Source: Pseudomonadota bacterium (GTDB lineage: Bacteria > Pseudomonadota > Gammaproteobacteria > Berkiellales > Berkiellaceae). From it: 41,747 bases of DNA. Both the position numbers and the translations under genes were made by a program. A model generated the notes under the pieces. It made no database searches, was not told where the DNA came from, and saw only the letters and a program-made list of their open reading frames with translations. Location: the NCBI GenBank assembly GCA_018241965.1, contig JAFECS010000021.1, positions 1 through 41,747 on the forward strand, given 5' to 3'. Positions 8,109 to 16,885 of the stretch are shown one piece after another. Positions within the stretch are counted from its first letter, which is position 1, and every line of letters starts with the position of its first letter.

Positions 8109-10043
8109 TTACCCTAAACCTAGTCTTTCTCTTGCCACTTTCAGGATCTGCTCTAGTAGTTGTAAATAACTCATGTTGGCAATTTTTGCCATCAGGTTAA
8201 ATTTACCATCCCAACACCAGCCCGGGTTAGGATTTACTTCCAGCAGTTTAATATTGCCTTGGCTATCTGCGCGAAAATCAAAGCGCGCATAATCGCGACA
8301 CTCTAAGCGTTCAAATAACGCTTGTGAGTAATCAATTAATTTTCTTGCCACATCATCGCCAAGCTCTGCTTCTTTATATTTGATTTGATTCCAATAAGGC
8401 GAATCAGGAAGCCATTTGGATTCATAGGAAAGAATTTTTGGTAGATTTTCTGGCAAATGTGAGAAATCCACTTCTAATAAGGGTAAGGCTTCAAATTTAC
8501 CCGGATTACCAATTAAGCCCACGGTATATTCAGGTCCATCTAAATATTCTTGAATCAACAACGGAACGCCAGGTAAAAGTTCATTTAAGTAGTTAATATA
8601 ATCAATTAACTCTTCGGCATTCTGCACAACCGCATGCTGAGTAATACCAATAGAGCTATCGCCACAATTGGGCTTAATGATAGCAGGGAAGGTATGAGGA
8701 ATGTGCGCTGCTTGATCGGACGGCGTGTAATAGGTTTCCAGCGGTACAGGCACGTCGATGCTTGCAGCTACCGAGCGCACAAAAGACTTATTATAGCAAA
8801 GCGCTAAGCAAGTGGGGCCAGCACCAGTGTAGGGCACTTTAAGCATTTCTAGCAGAGCAGGAATATGTAATTCCTCGGCAGCTTTATTGTTAAAGCCTTC
8901 ATCGCATAAGTTAAAGACAAACGCCGGGGGCGATTTAATCAGTTGTTGTATTAAAGATTTGTGATTATCTAAATAGGTAAACTGAAAATCGTCTAAGAGC
9001 TTTAAGTTTTGCTTCAATTGATTAATGGTTTCAAAATCTTCGTTATTAAACTGTCCATTCTTTTTCACCACATCAGGTAACGTAGGATCACCCATAATCA
9101 CCGTCGTTTGGAGCTTGCTTAACGTGGTTGTAATGGTTTTTTGCTTTTGGGGCGCCCGCGCTGTGATAAACAAGCGATTGGCCATCATCCCTAAATCTTG
9201 ACCCCGTGTTGAATGTGAATAAACATTGCCATGATTTTGAATATCAGTAAATTTGAGATCGCTTAATATCGCAGTGATTTCATCCAACGAATATAAACGC
9301 TCTGCATAGAGTTGATCTGCCATGACGCCTATTTCAGCATTGGTGATTACCTCGCGGGAGATAATTCGTTTACCATCAGAGGATAAACTGCGTTCACGAT
9401 TAACAAAGTGATTTTGATCAATCCATTCCCAAGAACGGGGTTCAAAATGCTGGCTCATCCAGGTGCCATCGACTATATCTAATAAAAGCATGCCGCTGGA
9501 GGTTAAGATCCTTTTTAGATTATTTAAAACAGCAATATCGTCTTCTTCGCGTTCAAAATAACCAAATGAATTGCCCATCATAAACGCACAATCAATAGAG
9601 CTGTCTTTTAAGCGAAAATGTCTGGCATCTCCTTCAGAAAAGGTAACAGACATTCCTAAAGTTTTCGCCCGTTTGCGCGCAAGGCGGATAAGGTAGCGCG
9701 ATCTGTCCACCCCTGTAACAAAGCGATAGCCGCGTTTAGCCAGCTCTAAAGAATGGCGTCCTTGGCCGCAGCATAAATCAAGCAGGCGATCTTCTGGCTT
9801 GATGCCCGTTTCTTTAATCAATATGTTGACATCATTTTCCGTGTTCAGGTTATTTTCAACAACGTCTCCATCTGTTTTTAAATATAAAGAGTTAAACAGG
9901 GTTTTCCACCACTCTGGCGGCAGGTGCCGTTCTAGATCTGAGATCGGCCCCAAGGTGCGTTGAGCTTGATCACTCGGTGCTTTTGCTTTTGGTTTTTTCT
10001 TGGGAACATTTTTAAGTTGTTTGGGGCTATTAGTGATACTCAT
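8109..10043 (-). CDS. Fused SAM methyltransferase and Ddl-like ATP-grasp ligase
   Basis: 644 residues. A basic, Pro/Lys-rich N-tail (1-30) precedes a class I methyltransferase domain (about 40-295) with motif I LLDLCCGQGRHSLELA (88-103), DRSRYLI, and a post-motif II DCAFMMGNSFGYF. The second half (about 313-644) is an ATP-grasp ligase: NLCDEGFNN, PYTGAGPTCLALCYNK, KPNCGDSSIGITQ, and metal ligands near D589, E602 and N604. Its sequence is closely similar to the stand-alone gene at 4972-5970. The fusion suggests that one small molecule or peptide is both N/O-methylated and ligated, but the substrate is not known. The gene lies 21 nt downstream of the carbonic anhydrase gene on the same strand and converges on the MFS gene with a 22-nt gap. 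Confidence 0.75.
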   Translation of the reverse strand: MSITNSPKQLKNVPKKKPKAKAPSDQAQRTLGPISDLERHLPPEWWKTLFNSLYLKTDGDVVENNLNTENDVNILIKETGIKPEDRLLDLCCGQGRHSLELAKRGYRFVTGVDRSRYLIRLARKRAKTLGMSVTFSEGDARHFRLKDSSIDCAFMMGNSFGYFEREEDDIAVLNNLKRILTSSGMLLLDIVDGTWMSQHFEPRSWEWIDQNHFVNRERSLSSDGKRIISREVITNAEIGVMADQLYAERLYSLDEITAILSDLKFTDIQNHGNVYSHSTRGQDLGMMANRLFITARAPQKQKTITTTLSKLQTTVIMGDPTLPDVVKKNGQFNNEDFETINQLKQNLKLLDDFQFTYLDNHKSLIQQLIKSPPAFVFNLCDEGFNNKAAEELHIPALLEMLKVPYTGAGPTCLALCYNKSFVRSVAASIDVPVPLETYYTPSDQAAHIPHTFPAIIKPNCGDSSIGITQHAVVQNAEELIDYINYLNELLPGVPLLIQEYLDGPEYTVGLIGNPGKFEALPLLEVDFSHLPENLPKILSYESKWLPDSPYWNQIKYKEAELGDDVARKLIDYSQALFERLECRDYARFDFRADSQGNIKLLEVNPNPGWCWDGKFNLMAKIANMSYLQLLEQILKVARERLGLG

Positions 10044-10064
10044 GCGCTAGGGTGATTTCCTTGT

Positions 10065-10601
10065 TTATTTTTTTTGAGAAAGATAATTGTTTTTAAGTTT
10101 GACATAACTTGCCGCACTATAGCGAATAAAAGCTAATTCTTCTTTGGTAAGAGGACGTTTTCGAATGGCTGGTGCACCAACCCACAGATAACCACTTTCT
10201 AAAATTTTACCCGGGGGGACCAAAGCGCCGGCTGCTAAGATAACATCTTGTTGGATAATGGCATTATCTAACACAATGGCGCCCATGCCGATAATACAAA
10301 AATCATGAATTGTGCAAGCATGCAGCGTGGCTCTGTGACCAACGGTGACATCATTACCTATTTGTAAAGGAGCCCCTCCCGGATGGTATTGGCTATCATG
10401 CGTCACATGTAAAACACTGCCATCTTGGATGCTGGTTCTATGGCCGATGGTGATTTGATGGACATCGCCACGGATGGAGGCAAAAGGCCACACAGAAGTT
10501 TCGTCGTCAATACGGACATTGCCGATAATGACGGCCATCTCATCGATGTAGACGTTTTTTCCGATTTTGGGTGTGTGTTGCATAAAGCTTCGCACACGCA
10601 T
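10065..10601 (-). CDS. Gamma-class carbonic anhydrase-like protein (YrdA/CaiE type)
   Basis: 178 residues of a left-handed beta-helix hexapeptide-repeat protein: GNVRIDDETSVWPFASIRGD, IGHRTSIQDGSVLHVTHDS, IGNDVTVGHRATLHAC and IIGMGAIVLDNAII. The zinc histidines of the gamma carbonic anhydrase family are seen in VLHVTHDS and VGHRATLHAC. The family forms trimers with metal at subunit interfaces; many YrdA-type members show weak or no CO2-hydrating activity, so the physiological reaction is uncertain. The C-terminal helix (LTKEELAFIRYSAASYVKL) is typical. The start ATG 10601 has AAGGGG 6 nt upstream. Confidence 0.85.
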   Translation of the reverse strand: MRVRSFMQHTPKIGKNVYIDEMAVIIGNVRIDDETSVWPFASIRGDVHQITIGHRTSIQDGSVLHVTHDSQYHPGGAPLQIGNDVTVGHRATLHACTIHDFCIIGMGAIVLDNAIIQQDVILAAGALVPPGKILESGYLWVGAPAIRKRPLTKEELAFIRYSAASYVKLKNNYLSQKK

Positions 10602-10720
10602 TCCCCACCCCTTAGTGGTTGGCTTTTATGTCACCTGAGAATACAAGTTCAAGAAAAATAATCAAGTCCGAATATCGTATCATCTAAAATTATGCTAGTT
10701 CCCGTTCTTATGCGAAATGT

Positions 10721-12070
10721 TTAGGTTAGCGTGACCAGCTCTTCAGCGCTGGTGGGATGGATAGCTACAACACTGTCAAAATCAGCTTTTGTTGCTCCCA
10801 TGGTAATGGCGAGCGCGAAACCTTGTAGCATTTCATCTGCGCCATCTCCAATAAGATGACAACCAATCACTTTATCGGTACTTGCTACCGTGATGAGCTT
10901 CATGGATGTTTTTTGGGGATGGGCAAAAAAGCTTTGAGACATGGGGGTGAATTGTGTCTGATAAATCCGCAGATCATCGCCATAACGGTCTTTGGCTTCC
11001 TGCTCAGTTAAGCCAACCGTGCCTATAGGTGGATGACTAAACACCACACTGGGAATATTGTCATAATTTAATTTGGATTGTGGTTGATTGCCAAATAAAC
11101 GCGCAGCTAAAAGTCGCCCTGCTTTAATGGCAACAGGGGTGAGTTCCTTGCGGCCGGTGACATCGCCAATCGCGTAGATGCCAGATACACGGGTATTTTG
11201 AAAAGCGTCTACTCCTATTGTGCCATTTTTTTCAGGCACTAACCCTGCGCTAATGAGATTAAGTTGCTCACTATTGGGATGACGGCCAACAGCAAAGATA
11301 ACGCAATCAAAGCCGGTTAATATTTGGTCATTTTCAAAGGTAATGGATAGGGAATTATCTGGCATTTTATCAAGGCGCTTTGGGACATGGTGCGCTTTAA
11401 GCACGATACCTTGTTGGGTATAGGCTTGTATGAGCCTATCGCTGAGCAAGACATCAAATTTTCTTAATACCTTTTCATGGCGAAAGGCAAGTGTCGTGTC
11501 ACACCCCAAGGCGTTTAACATACCAGCAAGTTCAACAGCAATGTACCCCGCGCCAAGCACGGCAACGCGTTTTGGCAGAGATTGCAAAGCAAAAAAACCA
11601 TCAGAATCTATTGCTAAGTGTGCGCCTGGTAAGGGCGGAAGTGTAGGTTTACCCCCTGTGGAGATAACAATATGTGGTGCTTCGATGATGTCATTTCCCA
11701 CTTGCAGCTGATGAGGACCACAAAAACGAGCAAGGCCCTGAATAAGCGTTACTTGATTGGAGAGAAGTTTTTTTTCATAGGCTTGGTGAAGCTTTTTTAT
11801 ATAGGCTTGGCGATGGGAGACAAACGATTGCCAATTCATTGTTGTGGCCGCAGGAGGAAAGCCAAAAGCGGAGGCTTCTTTGAGTAATAAGGCTTGTTCA
11901 CTGGCAAGCCAGGTAATTTTTTTAGGAACGCAGCCAACGTTAACGCAGGTGCCGCCTAACGTTGAGGCTTCTACGAGTGCGCATTTTGCTCCCCATTGCG
12001 ATGCTTTATTGACGGTCGCAATACCGCCACTGCCTCCGCCAATTGCTATCAAATCATATTTTTTGTTCAT
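10721..12070 (-). CDS. gor: Glutathione-disulfide reductase
   Basis: 449 residues, the normal length for bacterial Gor. An FAD-binding GGGSGGIA precedes the redox disulfide [13 protein letters not shown] (Cys42, Cys47). An NADPH-binding Rossmann loop [13 protein letters not shown] and a basic pocket ([11 protein letters not shown]), which favours NADPH, come next. The FAD segment [17 protein letters not shown] and the C-terminal interface HPTSAEE (His438-Glu443 pair) complete the family pattern. It reduces glutathione disulfide with NADPH, keeping the cytoplasmic thiol pool reduced. It is divergent from prlC, with a gap of about 100 nt. The close relatives mycothione and trypanothione reductases cannot be excluded from sequence alone, but gor is by far the likeliest. 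Confidence 0.9.
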   Translation of the reverse strand: MNKKYDLIAIGGGSGGIATVNKASQWGAKCALVEASTLGGTCVNVGCVPKKITWLASEQALLLKEASAFGFPPAATTMNWQSFVSHRQAYIKKLHQAYEKKLLSNQVTLIQGLARFCGPHQLQVGNDIIEAPHIVISTGGKPTLPPLPGAHLAIDSDGFFALQSLPKRVAVLGAGYIAVELAGMLNALGCDTTLAFRHEKVLRKFDVLLSDRLIQAYTQQGIVLKAHHVPKRLDKMPDNSLSITFENDQILTGFDCVIFAVGRHPNSEQLNLISAGLVPEKNGTIGVDAFQNTRVSGIYAIGDVTGRKELTPVAIKAGRLLAARLFGNQPQSKLNYDNIPSVVFSHPPIGTVGLTEQEAKDRYGDDLRIYQTQFTPMSQSFFAHPQKTSMKLITVASTDKVIGCHLIGDGADEMLQGFALAITMGATKADFDSVVAIHPTSAEELVTLT

Positions 12071-12169
12071 TTTCTAACTTGCGCCTGCATCTTTAGTTTA
12101 CCATCAGGTTACATTATCCTACTTCATTGAGAAAAATTGTGTACGTTGACATGAAGGTAAGCATTGCTA

Positions 12170-14227
12170 ATGACTAATCCCTTATTAAAAGACACACCAC
12201 TTCCCCTATTTAAAGAAATCAAAGCGCAAGATGTAGAGCCTGCTATTCTTGAATTGATTAACTTAAATTTAAAAACCATCGATGAGCTCGTTGCCACACA
12301 AGCTGCCCCCACATGGGCTACGCTGATTGAGCCCATAGAGGACTTAGATGATAATTTAAGTAAAGCTTGGTCTCCGGTGGGCCATTTAAATGCCGTAGTC
12401 AATACGCCAGAATTGCGAACCGCTTATAATAATTGCCTACCAAAACTTTCCGAATACTCAACCAAAGTAGGGCAAAACCAGGCGCTTTATGCTGCATACC
12501 TTCATTTACAATCTTCGCCTGAATTTTCACAGCTAACCGGTGAACAACAAAAAGTTATCACCAATGCACTGCGTGATTTTAAACTACAAGGGGTGGCATT
12601 AGCGCAGGATAAAAGAGAAGAATTTGCCAGCTTAAGTCAAACTTTGTCACAACTGGAAAGCCAGTTTCAAGATAATGTCATGGATGCAACCGATCACTGG
12701 CATCTTGATGTAACCGATAGCCAATTATTGGCAGGGCTCCCTGAGCAAGCGATAAAATTGGCAAAACAAGTTGCCGAAAAAGCCAATGTAAGCGGTTGGC
12801 GGTTAACTTTAGATTTCCCCTGTTATCAATCTATTATTACCTATGCAGATAATCGTCAATTAAGAAAACAGATCCATGAAGCTTACTTCACCAGAGCATC
12901 AGAGCTTGGTCCAGATGCCGGTAAGTTTGATAATTCTGCGTTGATGGAAAAAATAGTGGCAACACGTCATGAGATGGCAAAATTATTAGGTTTTAATAAT
13001 TATGCGGAGCGTTCATTGGCTAAAAAAATGGCAAAAACGCCAGAACAAGTTATGGGCTTTTTGCAAGATTTAGCCAAGCGCGCAAAACCCTATGCGCAAA
13101 AAGAGTTTGCTGAATTAACTGCTTTTGCCAAAGGTGAATATGATCTTGAAAAATGTGAGCCTTGGGATGTTGCGTATTACAGTGAAAAACTAAGACAAAA
13201 ACGTTTTGCAATTTCACAAGAAACCTTACGTCCATATTTCCCGCATCTTAAAGTGATTAACGGCATGTTTGAAGTCGTAAAAAGGTTATACAATTTGCGC
13301 ATTCAAGAAAAAACGGGTGTTGAGGTTTGGCATCCGGATGTGCGTTTTTATGAGATTTATGACAACAATAACACGTTACGTGGTCAGTTTTATCTAGACT
13401 TATTCGCTCGTAATCAAAAACGGGGCGGCGCGTGGATGGATGAAGCAAGGGTGCGACGCAAATTAAAAAATGGCCAATATCAAACGCCAGTTGCTTATTT
13501 AACCTGTAATTTTCGTGCCCCCATTGGTGATATGCCTTCGCTTTTGACCCATGATGAAGTATTAACGATGTTCCATGAATTTGGTCATGGGTTGCATCAC
13601 ATGCTTACTAAAATGGAATGTGCAAGCGTTTCTGGTATCAATGGTGTGGCATGGGACGCGGTGGAGCTGCCGAGTCAATTTATGGAAAACTGGTGTTGGG
13701 AAAAAGAAGCCTTGGCTTTTATTTCTGGTCATTATCAAACAAACGAGCCGTTACCGGATGATTTGCTGGAAAAAATGCATCGTGCGAAAAATTTTCAAGC
13801 GGGCATGATGTTATTGCGCCAATTAGAATTTAGCTTGTTTGATTTTAGGCTTCATCTTGAATATACGCCACAAAAAGGTGCAAGGGTGCAAGAAATATTA
13901 GACGAAGTACGTGCACAATATAGTGTTACCCCGATTGCGCCATATAATCGTTTTCAACACAGCTTTGGTCATATTTTTTCAGGCGGGTATGCCGCTGGTT
14001 ATTATAGTTACTTATGGGCCGAAGTATTATCGCAAGATGCTTATAGTAAATTTGAGAAAGATGGGATTTTTAATGCTAACACCGGGCAAGACTTTTTGCA
14101 TAAGGTATTAGAAAAAGGAGGCTCTGAGGAGCCGGATGTTTTATTCAGAGATTTTCGTGGCCGCGATCCCGATATTAGTGCTTTACTGCAACATCGCGGA
14201 TTAACCGAGCAAGCCTTTGGGGAGTAG
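12170..14227 (+). CDS. prlC: Oligopeptidase A (M3 metallopeptidase)
   Basis: 685 residues, close to E. coli PrlC/OpdA. The zinc site is HEFGHGLHHM at residues 469-478 (His469, Glu470, His473), with a downstream Glu in the WDAVELPSQFMENW segment. It is a cytoplasmic endopeptidase that degrades oligopeptides, including signal-peptide fragments. ATG 12170 gives the N-terminus MTNPLL, which is also how the E. coli enzyme begins. An in-frame TTG at 12164 lies closer to the GAAGG site, but conservation favours ATG. It is divergent from gor. Confidence 0.95.
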   Translation: MTNPLLKDTPLPLFKEIKAQDVEPAILELINLNLKTIDELVATQAAPTWATLIEPIEDLDDNLSKAWSPVGHLNAVVNTPELRTAYNNCLPKLSEYSTKVGQNQALYAAYLHLQSSPEFSQLTGEQQKVITNALRDFKLQGVALAQDKREEFASLSQTLSQLESQFQDNVMDATDHWHLDVTDSQLLAGLPEQAIKLAKQVAEKANVSGWRLTLDFPCYQSIITYADNRQLRKQIHEAYFTRASELGPDAGKFDNSALMEKIVATRHEMAKLLGFNNYAERSLAKKMAKTPEQVMGFLQDLAKRAKPYAQKEFAELTAFAKGEYDLEKCEPWDVAYYSEKLRQKRFAISQETLRPYFPHLKVINGMFEVVKRLYNLRIQEKTGVEVWHPDVRFYEIYDNNNTLRGQFYLDLFARNQKRGGAWMDEARVRRKLKNGQYQTPVAYLTCNFRAPIGDMPSLLTHDEVLTMFHEFGHGLHHMLTKMECASVSGINGVAWDAVELPSQFMENWCWEKEALAFISGHYQTNEPLPDDLLEKMHRAKNFQAGMMLLRQLEFSLFDFRLHLEYTPQKGARVQEILDEVRAQYSVTPIAPYNRFQHSFGHIFSGGYAAGYYSYLWAEVLSQDAYSKFEKDGIFNANTGQDFLHKVLEKGGSEEPDVLFRDFRGRDPDISALLQHRGLTEQAFGE

Positions 14228-14352
14228 TTGGCGCAAAGATTTTTATTTTTGCTGAGAAAATCAGACTGGTTGATTAACTTCGCAAACATTTGTCATTGTA
14301 ACTTTAGCCTCTCAGAGAAGAGGTTGTGAAAATGGTAAGTAATCACTCAACC

Positions 14353-14483
14353 CATTTTGAAGTAAATTCAAAATGAGAAGAGTAGATACCTCAATCAGTT
14401 TGAATTTAGGCACTTGTCCTGCGTAGCCGTTTAGGCGAAGCGGGAAGGCGCCAACAAAGCATAAATTCAAAATGAGAAGAGTA
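14353..14483 (+). repeat. 22-bp direct repeats bracketing a dispersed hairpin element
   Basis: The 22 bases at 14363-14384 recur exactly at 14462-14483, 99 nt further on. The left copy also takes part in a 9-bp hairpin: CATTTTGAA 14353-14361 against TTCAAAATG 14367-14375. Between the direct repeats, 14411-14449 holds a CACTTGTCC...TAGC...TTTAG...CGAAG...GGAAGG element. The same element appears on the other strand at 41615-41649. The rest of the 487-nt gap between prlC and rmf shows no convincing gene. Confidence 0.6.
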
Positions 14484-14647
14484 TACACATATTTGTTTGG
14501 TTGGACGTTCTATAGTATTTAGTTGGGATAATGTGATTTGTAACTCAATGAAGCTATTGAAAAAGTTAGTTGCCTGTATCTTTTTATATGGAAAATTTGT
14601 ATAATGAAGGTTCAGGATTATGAAATCTTTGAAAAATTAACTGTCGA

Positions 14648-14688
14648 CAAACATGCCTACCTACCATGACACATGTTTGCAGTATAGT
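14648..14688 (+). promoter_or_regulatory. Candidate rmf promoter with 8-bp inverted repeat
   Basis: CAAACATG (14648-14655) and CATGTTTG (14672-14679) form a perfect dyad with 16 nt between. A TATAGT -10-like hexamer follows at 14683-14688, 26 nt before the rmf start codon. No good -35 box is at the right distance; the dyad lies where one would be, as expected for an operator or an activator-dependent promoter. A perfect TATAAT at 14600-14605 is an alternative -10 farther upstream. Confidence 0.35.
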
Positions 14689-14714
14689 CATTAGTAAATT
14701 TTCGCGAGGTAAAC

Positions 14715-14921
14715 ATGAATAGAGCTAAGCGCGATATGACTGAAAGGGCTTATAAACTTGGCTATAACCAAGGTTTAAAGGGACATGCAAAGGAACGTTG
14801 TCCTTATCATGAATCGGAAAAAAGGGGAAATTGGATGGCAGGATGGCGACAGGGACATGCATTTTATGTTGCCGGTTATAGGATGCCACAGGAAGTGTGG
14901 GCGCAAAGCGCCAGTGGATAA
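14715..14921 (+). CDS. rmf: Ribosome modulation factor
   Basis: 68 residues against 55 in E. coli. The family pattern is clear: basic start MNRAKRDMTERAYKLGYNQG, then GHAKERCPY, then NWMAGWRQG. In E. coli the matching elements are KRQKRD..ERA...GY.AG, SKEMCPY and WLGGWRE. RMF binds the 30S platform and drives 70S dimerisation to 100S hibernating ribosomes in slow growth. An extra C-terminal segment of about 13 residues (MPQEVWAQSASG end) is not in E. coli. GAGG precedes the ATG by about 6 nt. A strong terminator follows 22 nt after the stop. Confidence 0.85.
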   Translation: MNRAKRDMTERAYKLGYNQGLKGHAKERCPYHESEKRGNWMAGWRQGHAFYVAGYRMPQEVWAQSASG

Positions 14922-14943
14922 AGATAAAAAATTATATCACTAC

Positions 14944-14972
14944 AAAAAAACCCCGCTATTGCGGGGTTTTTT
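14944..14972. terminator. Bidirectional rho-independent terminator after rmf
   Basis: Stem CCCCGC (14951-14956) / GCGGGG (14961-14966) with a TATT loop is flanked by seven A on the left and six T on the right. It can terminate rmf on the plus strand and the 56-residue ORF on the minus strand; the stop codon of that ORF lies inside the stem-loop. Confidence 0.9.
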
Positions 14973-15126
14973 GATCATGCTTATTTTTTTTGTCTTTAAA
15001 TGAAATGGGTTGTTTCTTAGCGCTGGATTTATTTAACCTATTTGACGTCAGTGCTTTTTCGATAGCGTTTTGAATTACGTCTTTGGTTACATCGGTTACA
15101 TCCAGTGTTTTTGGGATCTTTGGCAT
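14956..15126 (-). CDS. Small unknown protein, 56 residues
   Basis: The reading frame starts ATG 15126 with AAGGGG 8 nt upstream, a good ribosome-binding site, and ends at TAG 14956-14958 inside the rmf terminator hairpin. The product begins MPKIPKTLDVTDVTKDVIQ and continues with a helix AIEKAL, then a very lysine-rich tail. No family is recognised. The strong ribosome-binding site, the ready-made terminator on this strand, and the intergenic space on both sides support a real gene. It is too short for coding statistics to decide. Transcription would diverge from the sulfotransferase gene. Confidence 0.5.
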   Translation of the reverse strand: MPKIPKTLDVTDVTKDVIQNAIEKALTSNRLNKSSAKKQPISFKDKKNKHDQKTPQ

Positions 15127-15253
15127 AGCGTCATCCCCTTAAGACATATTCTTACTTATGTAGACACAAAACAGTAGTCATTGGTTCATTTTATTTCTAT
15201 CGTTAAAAGAAGCGCGTTAAATTTAATATTAACTGAATATGTAAGCAGTTTAC

Positions 15254-16861
15254 ATGGATAAAGCAAAAGAACTTGCTCGTAAAATTCAAGAAGTGCAGCA
15301 ATTACTGCAAAAACAAAAAGTGAAAGCAGCCGCAACACTTTTGAATGAATTAAAAGAAAACAGGCCCCTGGATCCTAATGTATTGGTCTTGTTAGGATTG
15401 GCGGCTTTAAAACAAAATGATTTCACCCATGCGCAGGAATATCTACAGCAGGCTATCAACTTAGATAACCAATTGAGTGAAGCACATTTTTATTTGGCGA
15501 CACTGTACTTTCAACTTGAACAATTTGATAAAGCCATAGAGCAATATCAATGCGTTAGCAGTTTAGATAATTCTCATTACACGGCGCAAATGAATTTAGG
15601 TTTGGCCTTTGAAAGCAAGTGGCGATATCTTGAGGCAAAAATCATTTATGAAAAAATGCTTCTTGACGATCCAGAAGATGTTAACGTTGTGCTTCATCTT
15701 GGCAATGTATGCTTGAAATTAGGTAAAGCAAGTGACGCTATTAAGCACTTTGAGGCAGGTTTAGAATTAGCACCAAAATCTATCGATTTATTAAATCAAT
15801 TAGGTTGGGCGCTTTTTAAGGCAAATCAAGAATCAAGATCAAAAAAGTGTTATCACAAAGTATTGTCCCTTAAGCCAGGAAATGTACAAGCACTATTTTT
15901 GCTTAGCCAACAACATCCCTATCATGATAAAGCTTTTCCTGAAACCAAAGCACTCCAAGAAATATTGGGGGAGGAAGAGCTTGCTAATGAAGATAAAATC
16001 TTAGCGCATTTTGCTTTGGGCAAAATATACGATAGAAGTGAGTATCATGAGCGGGCATTTTTTCATTATGAAAAAGCCAATTCGATTTGCGCACAAAAGC
16101 AGATATTTAATGAAGGTGAATATGTTAAAAAAATAAATAAAATAAGAGAGCTTTTTAACGCAAATGCAATTCAACAAAAGCGCATTTTACCAGATGAATC
16201 TAAACTAAAGCCCCTTTTTATCGTGGGCATGTCAGGTTCGGGAAAAGAATTGCTTTGCGACGCCTTAGGCAAACATGGGTCTATTGCAAAGATGGGTGCC
16301 AATAAGTTGCTTGATGAATTAGCCAGTAAAATTGTGGTAAATGAAGATTTATTTTTAAAAGCCGATAGTGAGACTCTTCAAGCTTATGTAAACAAATACT
16401 TAGATGAAATCAGCAAATTAGCGCTTAAAAATGCCCCCATTGTTTGTGATAACATGCCTGATAATTATCTTTATGTTGGGTTGATTGCGGTTTTATTTCC
16501 AGATTCGCCCATTATTCACTGCACCCGTCACCCTATGGATTTATGTTTAGCAAATTATTTTCATTTTCATGGCAATGAAAATACCTATTCGCATCATTTG
16601 GTAACACTGGGCAAGTATTATCAGCATTATGCTAAACTCATGAGTTATTGGCAAAGCATAGGTGTAAAAAATCGCCTGGAAGTGAAATATGAAGCCCTTA
16701 TTGATAAGCCAGGCGAAACGTTGAAGCTACTTTTTGAAGCGTTAAACTTACCACCAATAGAGCCTCATTTAGTACCGCGCTATTACCCTTATGAGCTTGA
16801 TCGTTGGAAAAAATACCAACATTATTTGCAACCTTTGATTGAAATTCTATATAACACTTAA
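15254..16861 (+). CDS. TPR-repeat sulfotransferase-family protein
   Basis: 535 residues. Residues about 10-285 are tetratricopeptide repeats, with the A8-G-Y-P pattern in LLGLAALKQNDFTHAQEYL, HFYLATLYFQLEQFDKAIE and similar. Residues about 318-535 resemble the bacterial TPR-sulfotransferase domain: PLFIVGMSGSGKELL, IIHCTRHPMDLCLANYF with Arg425, GKYYQHYAKLM and LEVKYEALIDKPGETLKLL. The usual PAPS-binding loop of these proteins is G-M-P-R-S-G-T-T; here it is G-M-S-G-S-G-K-E (325-332), so cofactor use is uncertain. It probably modifies a protein or glycan, or has lost activity. No signal peptide is seen. The last 100 nt of coding sequence recur after the next gene, and the present C-terminus (YNT) was probably supplied by the inserted block. 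Confidence 0.75.
   Translation: MDKAKELARKIQEVQQLLQKQKVKAAATLLNELKENRPLDPNVLVLLGLAALKQNDFTHAQEYLQQAINLDNQLSEAHFYLATLYFQLEQFDKAIEQYQCVSSLDNSHYTAQMNLGLAFESKWRYLEAKIIYEKMLLDDPEDVNVVLHLGNVCLKLGKASDAIKHFEAGLELAPKSIDLLNQLGWALFKANQESRSKKCYHKVLSLKPGNVQALFLLSQQHPYHDKAFPETKALQEILGEEELANEDKILAHFALGKIYDRSEYHERAFFHYEKANSICAQKQIFNEGEYVKKINKIRELFNANAIQQKRILPDESKLKPLFIVGMSGSGKELLCDALGKHGSIAKMGANKLLDELASKIVVNEDLFLKADSETLQAYVNKYLDEISKLALKNAPIVCDNMPDNYLYVGLIAVLFPDSPIIHCTRHPMDLCLANYFHFHGNENTYSHHLVTLGKYYQHYAKLMSYWQSIGVKNRLEVKYEALIDKPGETLKLLFEALNLPPIEPHLVPRYYPYELDRWKKYQHYLQPLIEILYNT
16753..16852 (+). repeat. Left copy of a 100-bp direct repeat (3' end of sulfotransferase gene)
   Basis: This 100-bp segment, coding for the C-terminus of the sulfotransferase protein, is repeated at 18048-18147 with a single mismatch (C at 16763, A at 18058). 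Weak similarity extends about 9 nt further upstream on both sides. The offset between copies is 1295 nt, and the Rpn-type gene lies between them. Confidence 0.95.
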
Positions 16862-16885
16862 CTATCCATACTTATTGAAATTGAG

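Noticed and set aside
12164..12169. TTG start for prlC, better spaced from GAAGG
   Set aside because: ATG 12170 gives MTNPLL, which matches the E. coli N-terminus; the TTG would add only two residues.
14363..14483. Two identical 22-nt units resembling the start of a CRISPR array
   Set aside because: Only two copies, 77 nt apart, with a hairpin element between, and no cas genes in the window.
14602..14670. Short ORF of about 21 codons upstream of rmf
   Set aside because: No ribosome-binding site and the length is expected by chance.
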